Shown here in pieces: positions 1 through 7,821 of a stretch of 64,000 nt of DNA. Position 1 is the stretch's first letter, and each line of letters opens with the position of its first letter. Below the pieces are notes generated by a model. The model saw only the letters and a program-made list of their open reading frames with translations. It did not search any database and was not told where the DNA came from. The DNA comes from Hanstruepera flava (GTDB lineage: Bacteria; Bacteroidota; Bacteroidia; Flavobacteriales; Flavobacteriaceae): the NCBI RefSeq assembly GCF_023634025.1, contig NZ_JALJCW010000001.1, positions 1 to 64,000 on the forward strand. The letters run 5' to 3'. Made by a program: the position numbers and the translations under genes.

Positions 1-805
1 TTCTGATCCGTGTAACATCATAATCACACGTACTTGGACCTTTACTGATGACTGTAACAACTCATCGTCGGTTTCACAGACTATTACGGTGGCTGATACC
101 ATAGCGCCTGTTGCGCCTTCGGCTCCTGCTGATATCACTTACGAGTGTATCGCAGATGTGCCTGCTCCGGGTGACCTGACTGCTAACGATAACTGTGCCG
201 GTGATATTACCGTGACTGGTGTGGACAATACCGATAGTTCTGATCCGTGTAACATCATAATCACACGTACTTGGACCTTTACTGATGACTGTAACAACTC
301 ATCGTCGGTTTCACAGACTATTACGGTGACTGATACCATAGCGCCTGTTGCGCCTTCGGCTCCTGCTGATATCACTTACGAGTGTATCGCGGACGTGCCT
401 GCTCCGGGTGACCTCACTGCTAACGATAACTGTGCCGGTGATATTACCGTGACTGGTGTGGACAATACCGATAGTTCTGATCCGTGTAACATTATAATCA
501 CACGTACTTGGACCTTTACTGATGACTGTAACAACTCATCGTCGGTTTCACAGACTATTACGGTGGCTGATACCATAGCGCCTGTTGCGCCTTCGGCTCC
601 TGCTGATATCACTTACGAGTGTATCGCAGATGTGCCTGCTCCGGGTGACCTGACTGCTAACGATAACTGTGCCGGTGATATTACCGTGACTGGTGTGGAC
701 AATACCGATAGTTCTGATCCGTGTAACATTATCATCACACGTACTTGGACCTTTACTGATGACTGTAACAATTCATCTTCGGTTTCACAGACTATTAATG
801 TAATA
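1..805 (+). repeat. 237-bp in-frame tandem repeats in the adhesin gene
   Basis: Full units lie at 95-331, 332-568 and 569-805, preceded by the last 94 bp of another unit. The units differ by only a few, mostly silent, substitutions; one junction codes Thr instead of Ala. The module from 806 onward has the same architecture but has diverged strongly. The array continues left of the window by an unknown number of units. Confidence 0.95.
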
Positions 806-1606
806 GATACAATTCCTCCGCAGGCAACAAACGATTTATCTGATCTTTCGGTTGTTTGTAGTGAAATTCCTGAACCGCCAACTTTAGAATTTGATGAATG
901 CTCAGGCGATGTAACTATTGTAGATTTTGTTGTAACTAACACGTCTGATGGTTCTGAAAATGATTATGAAATTATTTGGACTTGGTCTGTAATCGACAAT
1001 TGTGGTAATAAAGATATGATTGAACAATATGTTTTTGTAACTAATGAAAACTTTGTAACTGAAATTTCGGACAGTAGATGTACAGAAGATGGAATAATTG
1101 ACTTGTTCGACTATTATAGTGGTACTGATGATTCTGGAACTTGGGTTGTGGAATCTGGAGACACCACATTGGACGGAAGCTATTTTGATCCTCTAGATGT
1201 TGAGCTTGGCGATTACATTTTCAGCTATTCGGTTATGGATAACGGTTGTTTAAGCACAACTGAAGTTACGATAACAGTTAATGATGATTGTATTGTATTG
1301 CCATGTGGTTTAGAAGATGTTGTAATATCTACTGCAGTAACACCTAACGGTGACCAATATAATGAGTACTTTGAAGTTACTGGTATTGAAGAATGTGGAT
1401 TTGTAATTGATATTAAAGTATTTAACCGTTGGGGAGCAATGATTTTTGAAACTGACAATTATCAAAATAACTGGAATGGTTCTGCACATAAATCATCATT
1501 TGGTGGCGCAGATACCGTACCAACTGGGACATATTACTATATTGTTAATTTAAAAAACAGTGGATTAAAACCAATTACTGGTTACTTCTACGTAGGAACC
1601 AAATAA
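2..1606 (+). CDS. T9SS type B sorted repeat adhesin, 3' part only
   Basis: The frame is open to the left edge, so this is the last 534 residues of a larger secreted protein; the GTG at 89 is only an internal valine. Three complete and one partial near-identical 79-residue modules (TIAPVAP start, four Cys each, ending SQTITV) look like HYR/Ig-like beta-sandwich repeats. A diverged module, a linker with a CTEDG motif, and a C-terminal region with TPNGDQYNEYF, FNRWG and TGTYYYIV follow. That last region is the gliding-motility-associated (CHU_C, type B) sorting domain used for export by the type IX secretion system. The likely role is a cell-surface adhesin or motility protein. The PorP/SprF gene begins 11 bp after the stop, which fits the known dependence of type B cargo on SprF-like partners. 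The ligand is unknown. Confidence 0.88.
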   Translation, partial: SDPCNIIITRTWTFTDDCNNSSSVSQTITVADTIAPVAPSAPADITYECIADVPAPGDLTANDNCAGDITVTGVDNTDSSDPCNIIITRTWTFTDDCNNSSSVSQTITVTDTIAPVAPSAPADITYECIADVPAPGDLTANDNCAGDITVTGVDNTDSSDPCNIIITRTWTFTDDCNNSSSVSQTITVADTIAPVAPSAPADITYECIADVPAPGDLTANDNCAGDITVTGVDNTDSSDPCNIIITRTWTFTDDCNNSSSVSQTINVIDTIPPQATNDLSDLSVVCSEIPEPPTLEFDECSGDVTIVDFVVTNTSDGSENDYEIIWTWSVIDNCGNKDMIEQYVFVTNENFVTEISDSRCTEDGIIDLFDYYSGTDDSGTWVVESGDTTLDGSYFDPLDVELGDYIFSYSVMDNGCLSTTEVTITVNDDCIVLPCGLEDVVISTAVTPNGDQYNEYFEVTGIEECGFVIDIKVFNRWGAMIFETDNYQNNWNGSAHKSSFGGADTVPTGTYYYIVNLKNSGLKPITGYFYVGTK

Positions 1607-1617
1607 AACTTTAACCT

Positions 1618-2547
1618 ATGAAACTTGTTAAACATTATATAATTGCGTTAGCATTATTAAGTTGTACGGTTGGAATTGCACAGCAATTACCGCAATTCAC
1701 ACAATACATGTATAATACTATCTCTATTAACCCAGCATATGCAGGTAGTAGAGGAACATTGAGTATAGTTGGCCTACATAGAAGTCAATGGGTTGGCTTT
1801 GATGGAGGACCAATAACCCAAACCCTTTCTATTAACTCTCCATTGAGAAATGATAAAATAGGTGTCGGTATGTCTTTTATTAATGATAAACTAGGAGATG
1901 AACGTTTCACATACTTATATGGTGACTTTTCATATACCATTAAAACAGGTGAAAACACTAAACTAGCATTTGGTATTAAAGCTGGTTTTACAAGTTACAC
2001 ACTTGATAGATATTCTGCAGACTTCAGTGCATCAGATCCAAGTATATATGGAATAGATGATAGATGGAGTCCTAATATTGGTGCTGGTGTGTATTGGCAC
2101 ACTAACAGATGGTATTTAGGGTTGTCAGCTCCAAGAATTCTAACAAATGATTATAATGATGAAGATAATAATGGACAAGAATATGCTGCACTAGAACGCG
2201 TTGGTTACTATTTTACAGGTGGTTACGTATTCGATTTGGGTGAAAACACCAAATTAAAACCAGCCTTTTTAATAAAAGCAGTTAATGGTGCTCCACTTTC
2301 TTATGATGTAACAGCCAACTTCTTGTTCTACGAAAAGTTTTGGATAGGTGGTGGCTACAGATTAGATCAAAATACATCAGCAATTGCTGGTATTGCAGAT
2401 TTTCAAGTCTCTAAACAATTACGAATTGGTTATTCGTATGAGTATCCATTATCTGATATTAATGCTTATACTGGAGGAACACATGAAGTGCTTATCATGT
2501 TTGAGCTATTTAAAATGAAACGAATTAAATCACCTAGATACTTCTAA
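1618..2547 (+). CDS. PorP/SprF family type IX secretion outer-membrane protein
   Basis: 309 residues. A signal peptide (about residues 1-21, ending GIAQQ) is followed by the family hallmark LPQFTQYMYN...NPAYAGSRG and a run of amphipathic strands (FGIKAGFT, GLSAPRIL, GGYRLDQN) that suggests an outer-membrane beta-barrel. In Flavobacterium, SprF is needed for secretion of the type B adhesin SprB, and paralogues usually sit next to the cargo they serve. Here the gene starts 11 bp after the repeat adhesin, so it is most likely that cargo's dedicated secretion or attachment partner. The family assignment is firm; the pairing is inferred from position. Confidence 0.9.
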   Translation: MKLVKHYIIALALLSCTVGIAQQLPQFTQYMYNTISINPAYAGSRGTLSIVGLHRSQWVGFDGGPITQTLSINSPLRNDKIGVGMSFINDKLGDERFTYLYGDFSYTIKTGENTKLAFGIKAGFTSYTLDRYSADFSASDPSIYGIDDRWSPNIGAGVYWHTNRWYLGLSAPRILTNDYNDEDNNGQEYAALERVGYYFTGGYVFDLGENTKLKPAFLIKAVNGAPLSYDVTANFLFYEKFWIGGGYRLDQNTSAIAGIADFQVSKQLRIGYSYEYPLSDINAYTGGTHEVLIMFELFKMKRIKSPRYF

Positions 2548-2560
2548 AAAATAAAATCGT

Positions 2561-4483
2561 ATGAAAACTAAAGTTATATTCGCAATAATTGCATTAAGTA
2601 GTACAATTCTATTTTCGCAAAGCAAAGTAGGAGATAAATTCTTCGAGAATTATGCCTATTTAAAAGCAGCTGATTTATATCAGGAAGCTGTAAAAAAAGG
2701 TGATAGCAGCGAGCATGTTTTAACACGTTTGGGAGACTGTTATTACAACAATTCTAATTCAGAACAAGCCGCCATATGGTATGAAAAAGCTTTAAATAAA
2801 TATTCAGATATCAACCCTGAATATATTTACAAGTATATCCAAACACAACGTAGTTTGGGTAATTATGTAGAAGCTGATAAATGGTTGTCTAAATTTAAAG
2901 ACATTCAAAGTTCCGATAGTCGTGTAGCCGATTTAAGTGTAGGTAATTTGAGTATTTATGAAGAACTAGAATCTACAACTGGTATATACGTTGAGACAAA
3001 AAATTTAGATAGCAATACAAATTATGCCGACTTTGGAGGTTTTATTCATGAAGGTTCGCTTTATTTTTCTTCATCTAGAAATACCGAAAACGAAATCTAC
3101 AAATGGAATGGAGAACCTTATTTAGATATCTACAAAGGTGATATTTCTATAAACGAAGAAGATGGTACCGCTACTGTTAGCAATGTAACCCTACTGGCTT
3201 TTGAAGACAAACAACGTAACGATGTTCACGAGGCTAGTGCATGTCTTACTAACGATGGTAACACCTTGTATTTTACTCGTGATAACGTGAATAGTAGAAA
3301 CAGACCTGTTTACGATAAAAAAGGAACTTCGCATTTAAAAATTTACAAGGCCACTAAAAATGGTGAAGAATGGGGTAATGTAACAGAATTACCCTTTAAT
3401 GACAATGTATATTCTACAGGTCATCCAGCCTTAAGTCCAGATAATAAAACACTGTATTTTGTTTCAGATCGTGAAGGTGGTTTTGGACAGACAGATATTT
3501 ATAAAGTATCCATTGACGGTGATAGCTATGGAACTCCTGAAAATTTAGGAGCAACTGTCAATACTGAAGGGCGTGAAATGTTTCCTTTTGTAGCAAAAGA
3601 CAGTACCTTGTACTTCTCTTCAGATGGGTTTTTAAACCTTGGTTTATTAGACATTTTTAAATCCGATATACTAAAAAACGGATCTCAAGAAGAACCTGTG
3701 AATTTAGGAGCGCCATATAATAGTGGTTACGACGATTTCGCATTCTTTATGGACAGCGATTCCAAAACCGGATACTTCTCCTCTAACCGACCAGAAGGAA
3801 AAGGTGGAGACGATGTTTATGGTTTTAAAGAATTGCCATGCAAGCAAATTATAAAAGGTACTGCCAGAGATAGCAAACTATTAACTCCTCTTGCTATGGT
3901 AGCGGTTCAGTTAATAGACAAAGAATCTGGTAAAATTGTTTCTGAAGTAACAACAGATGAAAATGGTGAGTACCAATTAGAAGCCGATTGTGATAAGGAA
4001 TACAAAATTCTAGGCTCTAAACAAGACTACAAAGATGCTTTAGAGGAATTAAAAACCACCACCGAATATGGCAAAGAACATACTGTTGACCTTAATTTAA
4101 TTCCATTGATTAATGATAACGAAATTGTAATTAATCCTATATTCTTTGACTTTGACAAATGGAACATAAGACCAGACGCTGCTTACGAATTAGAAAACAT
4201 TGTTTCGGTAATGCGTGCGCATCCAAACATGGTAATTAAAATTGAATCGCATACAGACAGTCGTGGTAGTGACAGATATAACATGAAGTTATCAGACCGT
4301 CGTGCCAAATCTACCCAAGAGTATTTATATTCTAGAGGTATTGCTACAGAGCGTATAGAAAGCGCTATTGGCTATGGTGAAACACAATTGGTTAACGAAT
4401 GTTCAAATGGTGTAAAATGTTCTAAAGAAAAGCATCAAGAAAACAGACGTTCTAAATTTATAATATTAAGTGATAATAATTAA
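2561..4483 (+). CDS. OmpA family protein with TPR, PD40 propeller and CRD (PorE-like)
   Basis: 640 residues with a signal peptide ending near FSQSK. In order: TPR-like helices (about 30-125), WD40/PD40 beta-propeller blades (about 150-420, with repeats such as LSPDNKTLYFVSDR), a carboxypeptidase-regulatory-like fold (about 430-515), and a C-terminal OmpA domain (about 525-640) with FFDFDKWNIRPDA and the peptidoglycan-binding stretch NMKLSDRRA. This domain order is that of the T9SS protein PorE of Porphyromonas and of many flavobacterial proteins next to PorP/SprF. It starts 13 bp after the PorP/SprF gene and is the last gene of the unit. It probably anchors the adhesin-PorP complex to peptidoglycan. 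No lipobox cysteine is seen. Confidence 0.87.
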   Translation: MKTKVIFAIIALSSTILFSQSKVGDKFFENYAYLKAADLYQEAVKKGDSSEHVLTRLGDCYYNNSNSEQAAIWYEKALNKYSDINPEYIYKYIQTQRSLGNYVEADKWLSKFKDIQSSDSRVADLSVGNLSIYEELESTTGIYVETKNLDSNTNYADFGGFIHEGSLYFSSSRNTENEIYKWNGEPYLDIYKGDISINEEDGTATVSNVTLLAFEDKQRNDVHEASACLTNDGNTLYFTRDNVNSRNRPVYDKKGTSHLKIYKATKNGEEWGNVTELPFNDNVYSTGHPALSPDNKTLYFVSDREGGFGQTDIYKVSIDGDSYGTPENLGATVNTEGREMFPFVAKDSTLYFSSDGFLNLGLLDIFKSDILKNGSQEEPVNLGAPYNSGYDDFAFFMDSDSKTGYFSSNRPEGKGGDDVYGFKELPCKQIIKGTARDSKLLTPLAMVAVQLIDKESGKIVSEVTTDENGEYQLEADCDKEYKILGSKQDYKDALEELKTTTEYGKEHTVDLNLIPLINDNEIVINPIFFDFDKWNIRPDAAYELENIVSVMRAHPNMVIKIESHTDSRGSDRYNMKLSDRRAKSTQEYLYSRGIATERIESAIGYGETQLVNECSNGVKCSKEKHQENRRSKFIILSDNN

Positions 4484-4589
4484 GAAGGCTTAAGTCTTAA
4501 CATACAATACATAGTTATTAAGATTTAAGAAAATTGATTTAATAAGCTTACATTTATTAAAACCTTCCTAACAATAATCTTATTAACTA

Positions 4590-4616
4590 AAAAGCCACTC
4601 CTTGCGAGTGGCTTTT
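4590..4616 (+). terminator. Terminator after the adhesin-PorP-PorE-like operon
   Basis: An 11-bp perfect stem (AAAAGCCACTC / GAGTGGCTTTT) with a 5-nt loop lies about 107 bp after the stop codon of the OmpA-family gene. The A-rich left arm and T-rich right arm would let it work in both directions. Confidence 0.8.
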
Positions 4617-4719
4617 AAATTTTATAAATAAAAAATACTAGATTTGTAAGTATATATATAATATAAAATACATCACTAGTGGTGTTATTTTAATGTTGTA
4701 ATGCATTAAACAAAACTAA

Positions 4720-5175
4720 TTGGGAAAGAAAAAAAAGCCAAAATACTCTTTAAAACAGATAATAATTTATTTCGTTGTTTTCGTTGGAATTATAATTGGC
4801 GGAATTTTTATTGACAAGAAAAAAGCTGATAACAAATCGGACGAAATTAAAAACGGAAACTTCAAGGTATATGGAATAGTGGAAAAGCTAAAACCGCATT
4901 CCCTAAAAGGTAAAGGTCTTGTAAGCCGAAAAGATGTTATCTATCTGTATTATAAAAAAAACGATACTATTTTTCATTTAATTGAGGATTTACCAGACGG
5001 ACAAATAGAAAAAATTGGAATTAAAATTAATGACTGTTTCGAAATCAAAGTTGCTGAATCTGACAACGATGTTTTTGAAATAGATTTTAGCAAAAAACTG
5101 GACACTTTAATTGATACAAATGATTTTAAACACCAGATTTATCAAACGGACATTCATAAAAACATAATAGAATAA
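4720..5175 (+). CDS. Small membrane-anchored protein of unknown function
   Basis: 151 residues if translation starts at the TTG directly after an in-frame stop (4717-4719); no in-frame ATG is available. A lysine-rich N-terminus is followed by one hydrophobic helix (about residues 13-32, IIIYFVVFVGIIIGGIF) and a soluble domain rich in beta-strand-like stretches (FKVYGIVEKL, VIYLYYKKND). This suggests a type II membrane protein with its domain outside the cytoplasm. I do not recognise the family. It lies between the operon terminator and a palindromic element that precedes another small envelope gene, which recalls a gene-cassette arrangement. The start codon is the weakest part of the call. 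Confidence 0.6.
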   Translation: MGKKKKPKYSLKQIIIYFVVFVGIIIGGIFIDKKKADNKSDEIKNGNFKVYGIVEKLKPHSLKGKGLVSRKDVIYLYYKKNDTIFHLIEDLPDGQIEKIGIKINDCFEIKVAESDNDVFEIDFSKKLDTLIDTNDFKHQIYQTDIHKNIIE

Positions 5176-5226
5176 AAAACGCATTACAAAAAAGTGTAAA
5201 AATAATTGCTTGGTTCTAGCCTACTC

Positions 5227-5320
5227 GGAAAATCCTGAGGATTTTCCTCTGGTTCATTCCATTTTTGGTAAGTTAGTTGCTTAATCACGCAACTATCCTT
5301 ACACCAACCGTTGGCAACAA
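5227..5320. repeat. Palindromic cassette-boundary-like element
   Basis: Two hairpins lie in tandem. A 9-bp stem GGAAAATCC / GGATTTTCC with a 3-nt loop is at 5227-5247. An imperfect stem with core TAGTTGC / GCAACTA (5274-5280 with 5289-5295) is extended outward by GTAAG / CTTAC (5268-5272 with 5298-5302). A CCGTTGGCAAC box follows at 5308-5318, just before the next start codon. GTTG boxes also lie before the upstream gene (4695) and after the downstream gene (5900). The layout resembles an integron attC site or small mobile palindrome, but neither identity is established. Confidence 0.5.
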
Positions 5321-5328
5321 GCTGAAAA

Positions 5329-5892
5329 ATGAGATTTACAATAACAATTTTAGTTCTGATTTTATGCTTTTCGTCTTGTAAAGAAAAGACGGAAAGAAAA
5401 ACTGAACCTAAAAAAGAAAAAACTGAATTAAAAGTCGAATCGAATAAACCGAAAGTTGAACCGATTGAAAAAGTTGACTTATCAAAAGTCCCTGATTCTT
5501 TAGAATTAGTTACTGACAAAAATCTAAAAGGAGACTTTAACGGAGATAACAAAACTGACTTCGCCTCTATCGTAAAAAATAAAATCAATCAAAAAATTGG
5601 AGTTCTAATACTTCACAATTCTGTAAATTACGAAAGTTACATTTTCGGGGCAGGAAAAGAAGTGTTTGAAATGACAGACTTGGATTGGATTGAAGTTTTT
5701 GAAATGTTACCAAAAGGAGAAATTGTCTCACCGACTTTAGTTGACGAAGAAACGGGAGATATAATCGGACAAGACGAAAGCAAGAATTTCAAACTTATTG
5801 GAAACGGAATTTATATAAGCGTTGAAGAATCTCACGGTGGCGGAATTATATTTTGGAACGGAAAAGAATATCAATGGTATCATATAGAATAA
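5329..5892 (+). CDS. Small lipoprotein with a DFNGDNKTDFA motif, unknown function
   Basis: 187 residues. A signal peptide with lipobox (LILCFSSC, Cys about residue 17) indicates a lipoprotein. A highly charged Lys/Glu linker (about 18-50) leads to a domain containing DFNGDNKTDFAS, an acidic loop like the calcium-binding loops of FG-GAP/VCBS repeats, and a C-terminal GGGIIFWNGKEYQWYHIE stretch. No family is recognised beyond this. It is flanked by a palindromic element upstream and a GTTGCCAAC box 7 bp after its stop. With the preceding membrane protein it forms a pair of small envelope genes inserted between two core regions. An immunity or envelope-stress role is possible but unsupported. 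Confidence 0.75.
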   Translation: MRFTITILVLILCFSSCKEKTERKTEPKKEKTELKVESNKPKVEPIEKVDLSKVPDSLELVTDKNLKGDFNGDNKTDFASIVKNKINQKIGVLILHNSVNYESYIFGAGKEVFEMTDLDWIEVFEMLPKGEIVSPTLVDEETGDIIGQDESKNFKLIGNGIYISVEESHGGGIIFWNGKEYQWYHIE

Positions 5893-5965
5893 AAAGCCAG
5901 TTGCCAACAAAGAACTGAGTTAAACATTTAATAAACTTGTAACCAAAGCCCAATATGCTTTAAAC

Positions 5966-5992
5966 AAAAAAGCGACTATAAAGTCGCTTTTT
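5966..5992. terminator. Bidirectional terminator
   Basis: Stem AGCGACT / AGTCGCT with a 4-nt loop, flanked by A5 on the left and T4 on the right. It lies between the plus-strand lipoprotein gene (ends 5892) and the minus-strand CAP gene (ends 6035), so it can serve both convergent units. Confidence 0.8.
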
Positions 5993-6034
5993 AAATGTAA
6001 AGTAATCGTGAATTGCTATTAATCAATATTCTAA

Positions 6035-6529
6035 TTATTTCTTTACAAATATGTTTGTATAATACCAGTTACCATCGTTATCCTGCTCTGCCGAAATATC
6101 AAAATTGGTAAAGTTACCTTCAATATTGGCGCGGTGCCCATCACTATTCAACCAGGCATTCACTACAGATTGCGCACTTGTATAACCATAGGCCACATTT
6201 TCTGAAACCTTATTTGCTCCAGCATTACTTTGCAAATACGACTTGCGCAAGAAAAAATTATCATGCGAAATAGCATTTTGTGCCAACATATATGTAGTAT
6301 GATTATAAGCTTGTGATTTAATTATACCCATGTCAGACAATGGGTTTAAACCTAAATTAAGTCTATGATCGTTTATAAGCTCTAGAATTTCAACTTCAAT
6401 ACTCTTCGCTTCAGGAATAACTAGATTGGCGTTATAAGCTTCGGCTTTTTCATCCAGGTTATCTGATGAACATGAAAACATGAACATAGCAAATAAAACC
6501 ACAACTGGTAGTAACGTAGGTCTTTTCAT
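6035..6529 (-). CDS. CAP-domain (SCP/PR-1-like) lipoprotein
   Basis: 164 residues. The signal peptide ends in a lipobox (FMFSCSSD, Cys about residue 20). The rest is a CAP domain of normal length: INDHRLNLGLNPL helix, NHTTYML and ISHDNF with the family histidines, SENVAYGY, and WLNSDGHRANIEGNFTNFD. CAP proteins are extracytoplasmic and have varied roles; in bacteria the function is mostly unknown, with lipid binding or peptidase-like activity proposed. It is a single gene, separated from upstream pdxH by a strong hairpin. The family is certain and the function open. Confidence 0.88.
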   Translation of the reverse strand: MKRPTLLPVVVLFAMFMFSCSSDNLDEKAEAYNANLVIPEAKSIEVEILELINDHRLNLGLNPLSDMGIIKSQAYNHTTYMLAQNAISHDNFFLRKSYLQSNAGANKVSENVAYGYTSAQSVVNAWLNSDGHRANIEGNFTNFDISAEQDNDGNWYYTNIFVKK

Positions 6530-6598
6530 TGTTAGGTTATTTAGATTTGGGATAGTAAAATTAACTTCCTAACCTAAAAAGACTGTTAATGAAATGTT

Positions 6599-6632
6599 AA
6601 AATCGATAAAATACATGCATTTTATCGATTTT
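6599..6632 (-). terminator. Long perfect hairpin downstream of pdxH
   Basis: A 14-bp perfect inverted repeat (AAAATCGATAAAAT / ATTTTATCGATTTT) with a 6-nt loop lies 60-95 bp beyond the end of minus-strand pdxH and upstream of the CAP gene. It could terminate pdxH. Another ATCGAT copy (around 6643-6648) stands just to the right, so a binding-site role is an alternative. Confidence 0.6.
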
Positions 6633-6694
6633 TAATGTTTTTAATCGATATTTAGTGTTTTTTACCGCCTTAAAACCACACTTTACCGATGTTT

Positions 6695-7342
6695 TTATGG
6701 CGATAATCGTGTTTTTACCCAATTGTATTCATTATCAAGCTTGTAGCGAATTCTATCATGCAGTCTATTGGCGCGTCCTTGCCAAAATTCAAACTCAATA
6801 GGCTTTACCATAAAACCTCCCCAAAAATCTGGTCTTGGTATATCTTTATTCACAAATTGCTCTTCCAATCGTTTTAATTTATTTTCAAGCACTGCCCTAC
6901 TTTCAACAACTTCACTTTGTTTAGAAACTAAAGCGCCTAGCTGACTTCCCCTTGGTCGAGATTCGAAATAACCATCACTTAAGTTTTCAGCAATTTTTTC
7001 GGCTTTACCCTTTATTATAATTTGCCGTTCGGCACCATGCCAAAAAAAGGACAAGCATACATTAGGATTCGCTTGAATGGCTCTGCCTTTTTCACTATTA
7101 TAATTGGTATAAAATATAAAACCTTCATAAGTATAGCGCTTTAACAGAACAACCCTGTTTTTTGGAAAGCCATCTAAACCCAGTGTAGATATAGTCATGG
7201 CATTATTTTCGTCTTCCGGAAAATGCTCATCTACTTCTAAAAACCAATCCCTAAACAATTCAAAGGGGTTTTCTGGGCTTTTAGAAAGCGACAATTCATT
7301 CTTTTCATACGACCTTCTATAATTACTTAAATCTGCATCCAT
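6695..7342 (-). CDS. pdxH: Pyridoxamine 5'-phosphate oxidase
   Basis: 215 residues, the usual length. It oxidises pyridoxamine or pyridoxine 5'-phosphate to pyridoxal 5'-phosphate with FMN and oxygen in the cytoplasm. Family motifs are present: NAMTISTLGLDG.P.NRVVLLK near residue 50-70, FYTNYNSEKGRAI, SFFWHGAERQI, the ESRPRGSQLGALVSKQS segment, and the C-terminal WQGRANRLHDRI ending in RLSP. It is divergent from the small gene at 7405 and upstream of the CAP lipoprotein, from which a hairpin separates it. Confidence 0.96.
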   Translation of the reverse strand: MDADLSNYRRSYEKNELSLSKSPENPFELFRDWFLEVDEHFPEDENNAMTISTLGLDGFPKNRVVLLKRYTYEGFIFYTNYNSEKGRAIQANPNVCLSFFWHGAERQIIIKGKAEKIAENLSDGYFESRPRGSQLGALVSKQSEVVESRAVLENKLKRLEEQFVNKDIPRPDFWGGFMVKPIEFEFWQGRANRLHDRIRYKLDNEYNWVKTRLSP

Positions 7343-7404
7343 AAATTACTATTCGCTCTTGTCTTGTTTAATTTTTTATATAAATTTAAGGATTAATTAC
7401 AAAA

Positions 7405-7821
7405 ATGAAATTTGAAAATAGTATTTATTTTAACCGGTTAAAACACAGAAAACTAGTATTCCCCTTCGGTGAATTTTATTTATTTGAAAACTTTATTATT
7501 TCAGAATTACATGAAGGCATTCACTTTGACTGGGAAAAAATACAAGAAGTTTCATATGAATTAATAGCACATTATGGAAATAAAATAAAGATTGGATATA
7601 TCTCCAACAGAATAAACTCCTACTCTATTGATCCTCATTTATGGTCTGCTTTTAACAAAGAGTTTGGCTTTATAGTAGCTAGTGCTGTTGTTATTCATGA
7701 TGATTTTGGTTATATGAATGCAACTCTTGAAAAACAATTCACTAAAAACAGTTTAAAACGCTGTTCTAGTTTAGAAGAAGCCATTCACTGGATACAAAAT
7801 CTTGACGAGTTTAAAACGTAA
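7405..7821 (+). CDS. Conserved-looking small cytoplasmic protein, unknown function
   Basis: 138 residues with no signal peptide or membrane helix. It starts with ATG and reads as a compact alpha/beta domain (FPFGEFYLFENFIISELHEG, a helix WEKIQEVSYELI, strand KIKIGYISNR, strand FIVASAVVIHDD, C-terminal helix LEEAIHWIQNL). The outline resembles small STAS/SpoIIAA-like domains, but no signature motif is seen. It is divergent from pdxH, and its last 11 bp overlap the 3' end of the convergent rnz gene. Confidence 0.7.
   Translation: MKFENSIYFNRLKHRKLVFPFGEFYLFENFIISELHEGIHFDWEKIQEVSYELIAHYGNKIKIGYISNRINSYSIDPHLWSAFNKEFGFIVASAVVIHDDFGYMNATLEKQFTKNSLKRCSSLEEAIHWIQNLDEFKT

Noticed and set aside
1-805. 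Repeat array as a possible CRISPR
   Set aside because: The 237-bp units have no unique spacers and form one continuous coding frame.
139-942. Three long open frames on the minus strand through the adhesin repeats
   Set aside because: They repeat with the 237-bp period and exist only because the repeat codons avoid stops in that frame; no signal, start context or family resemblance.
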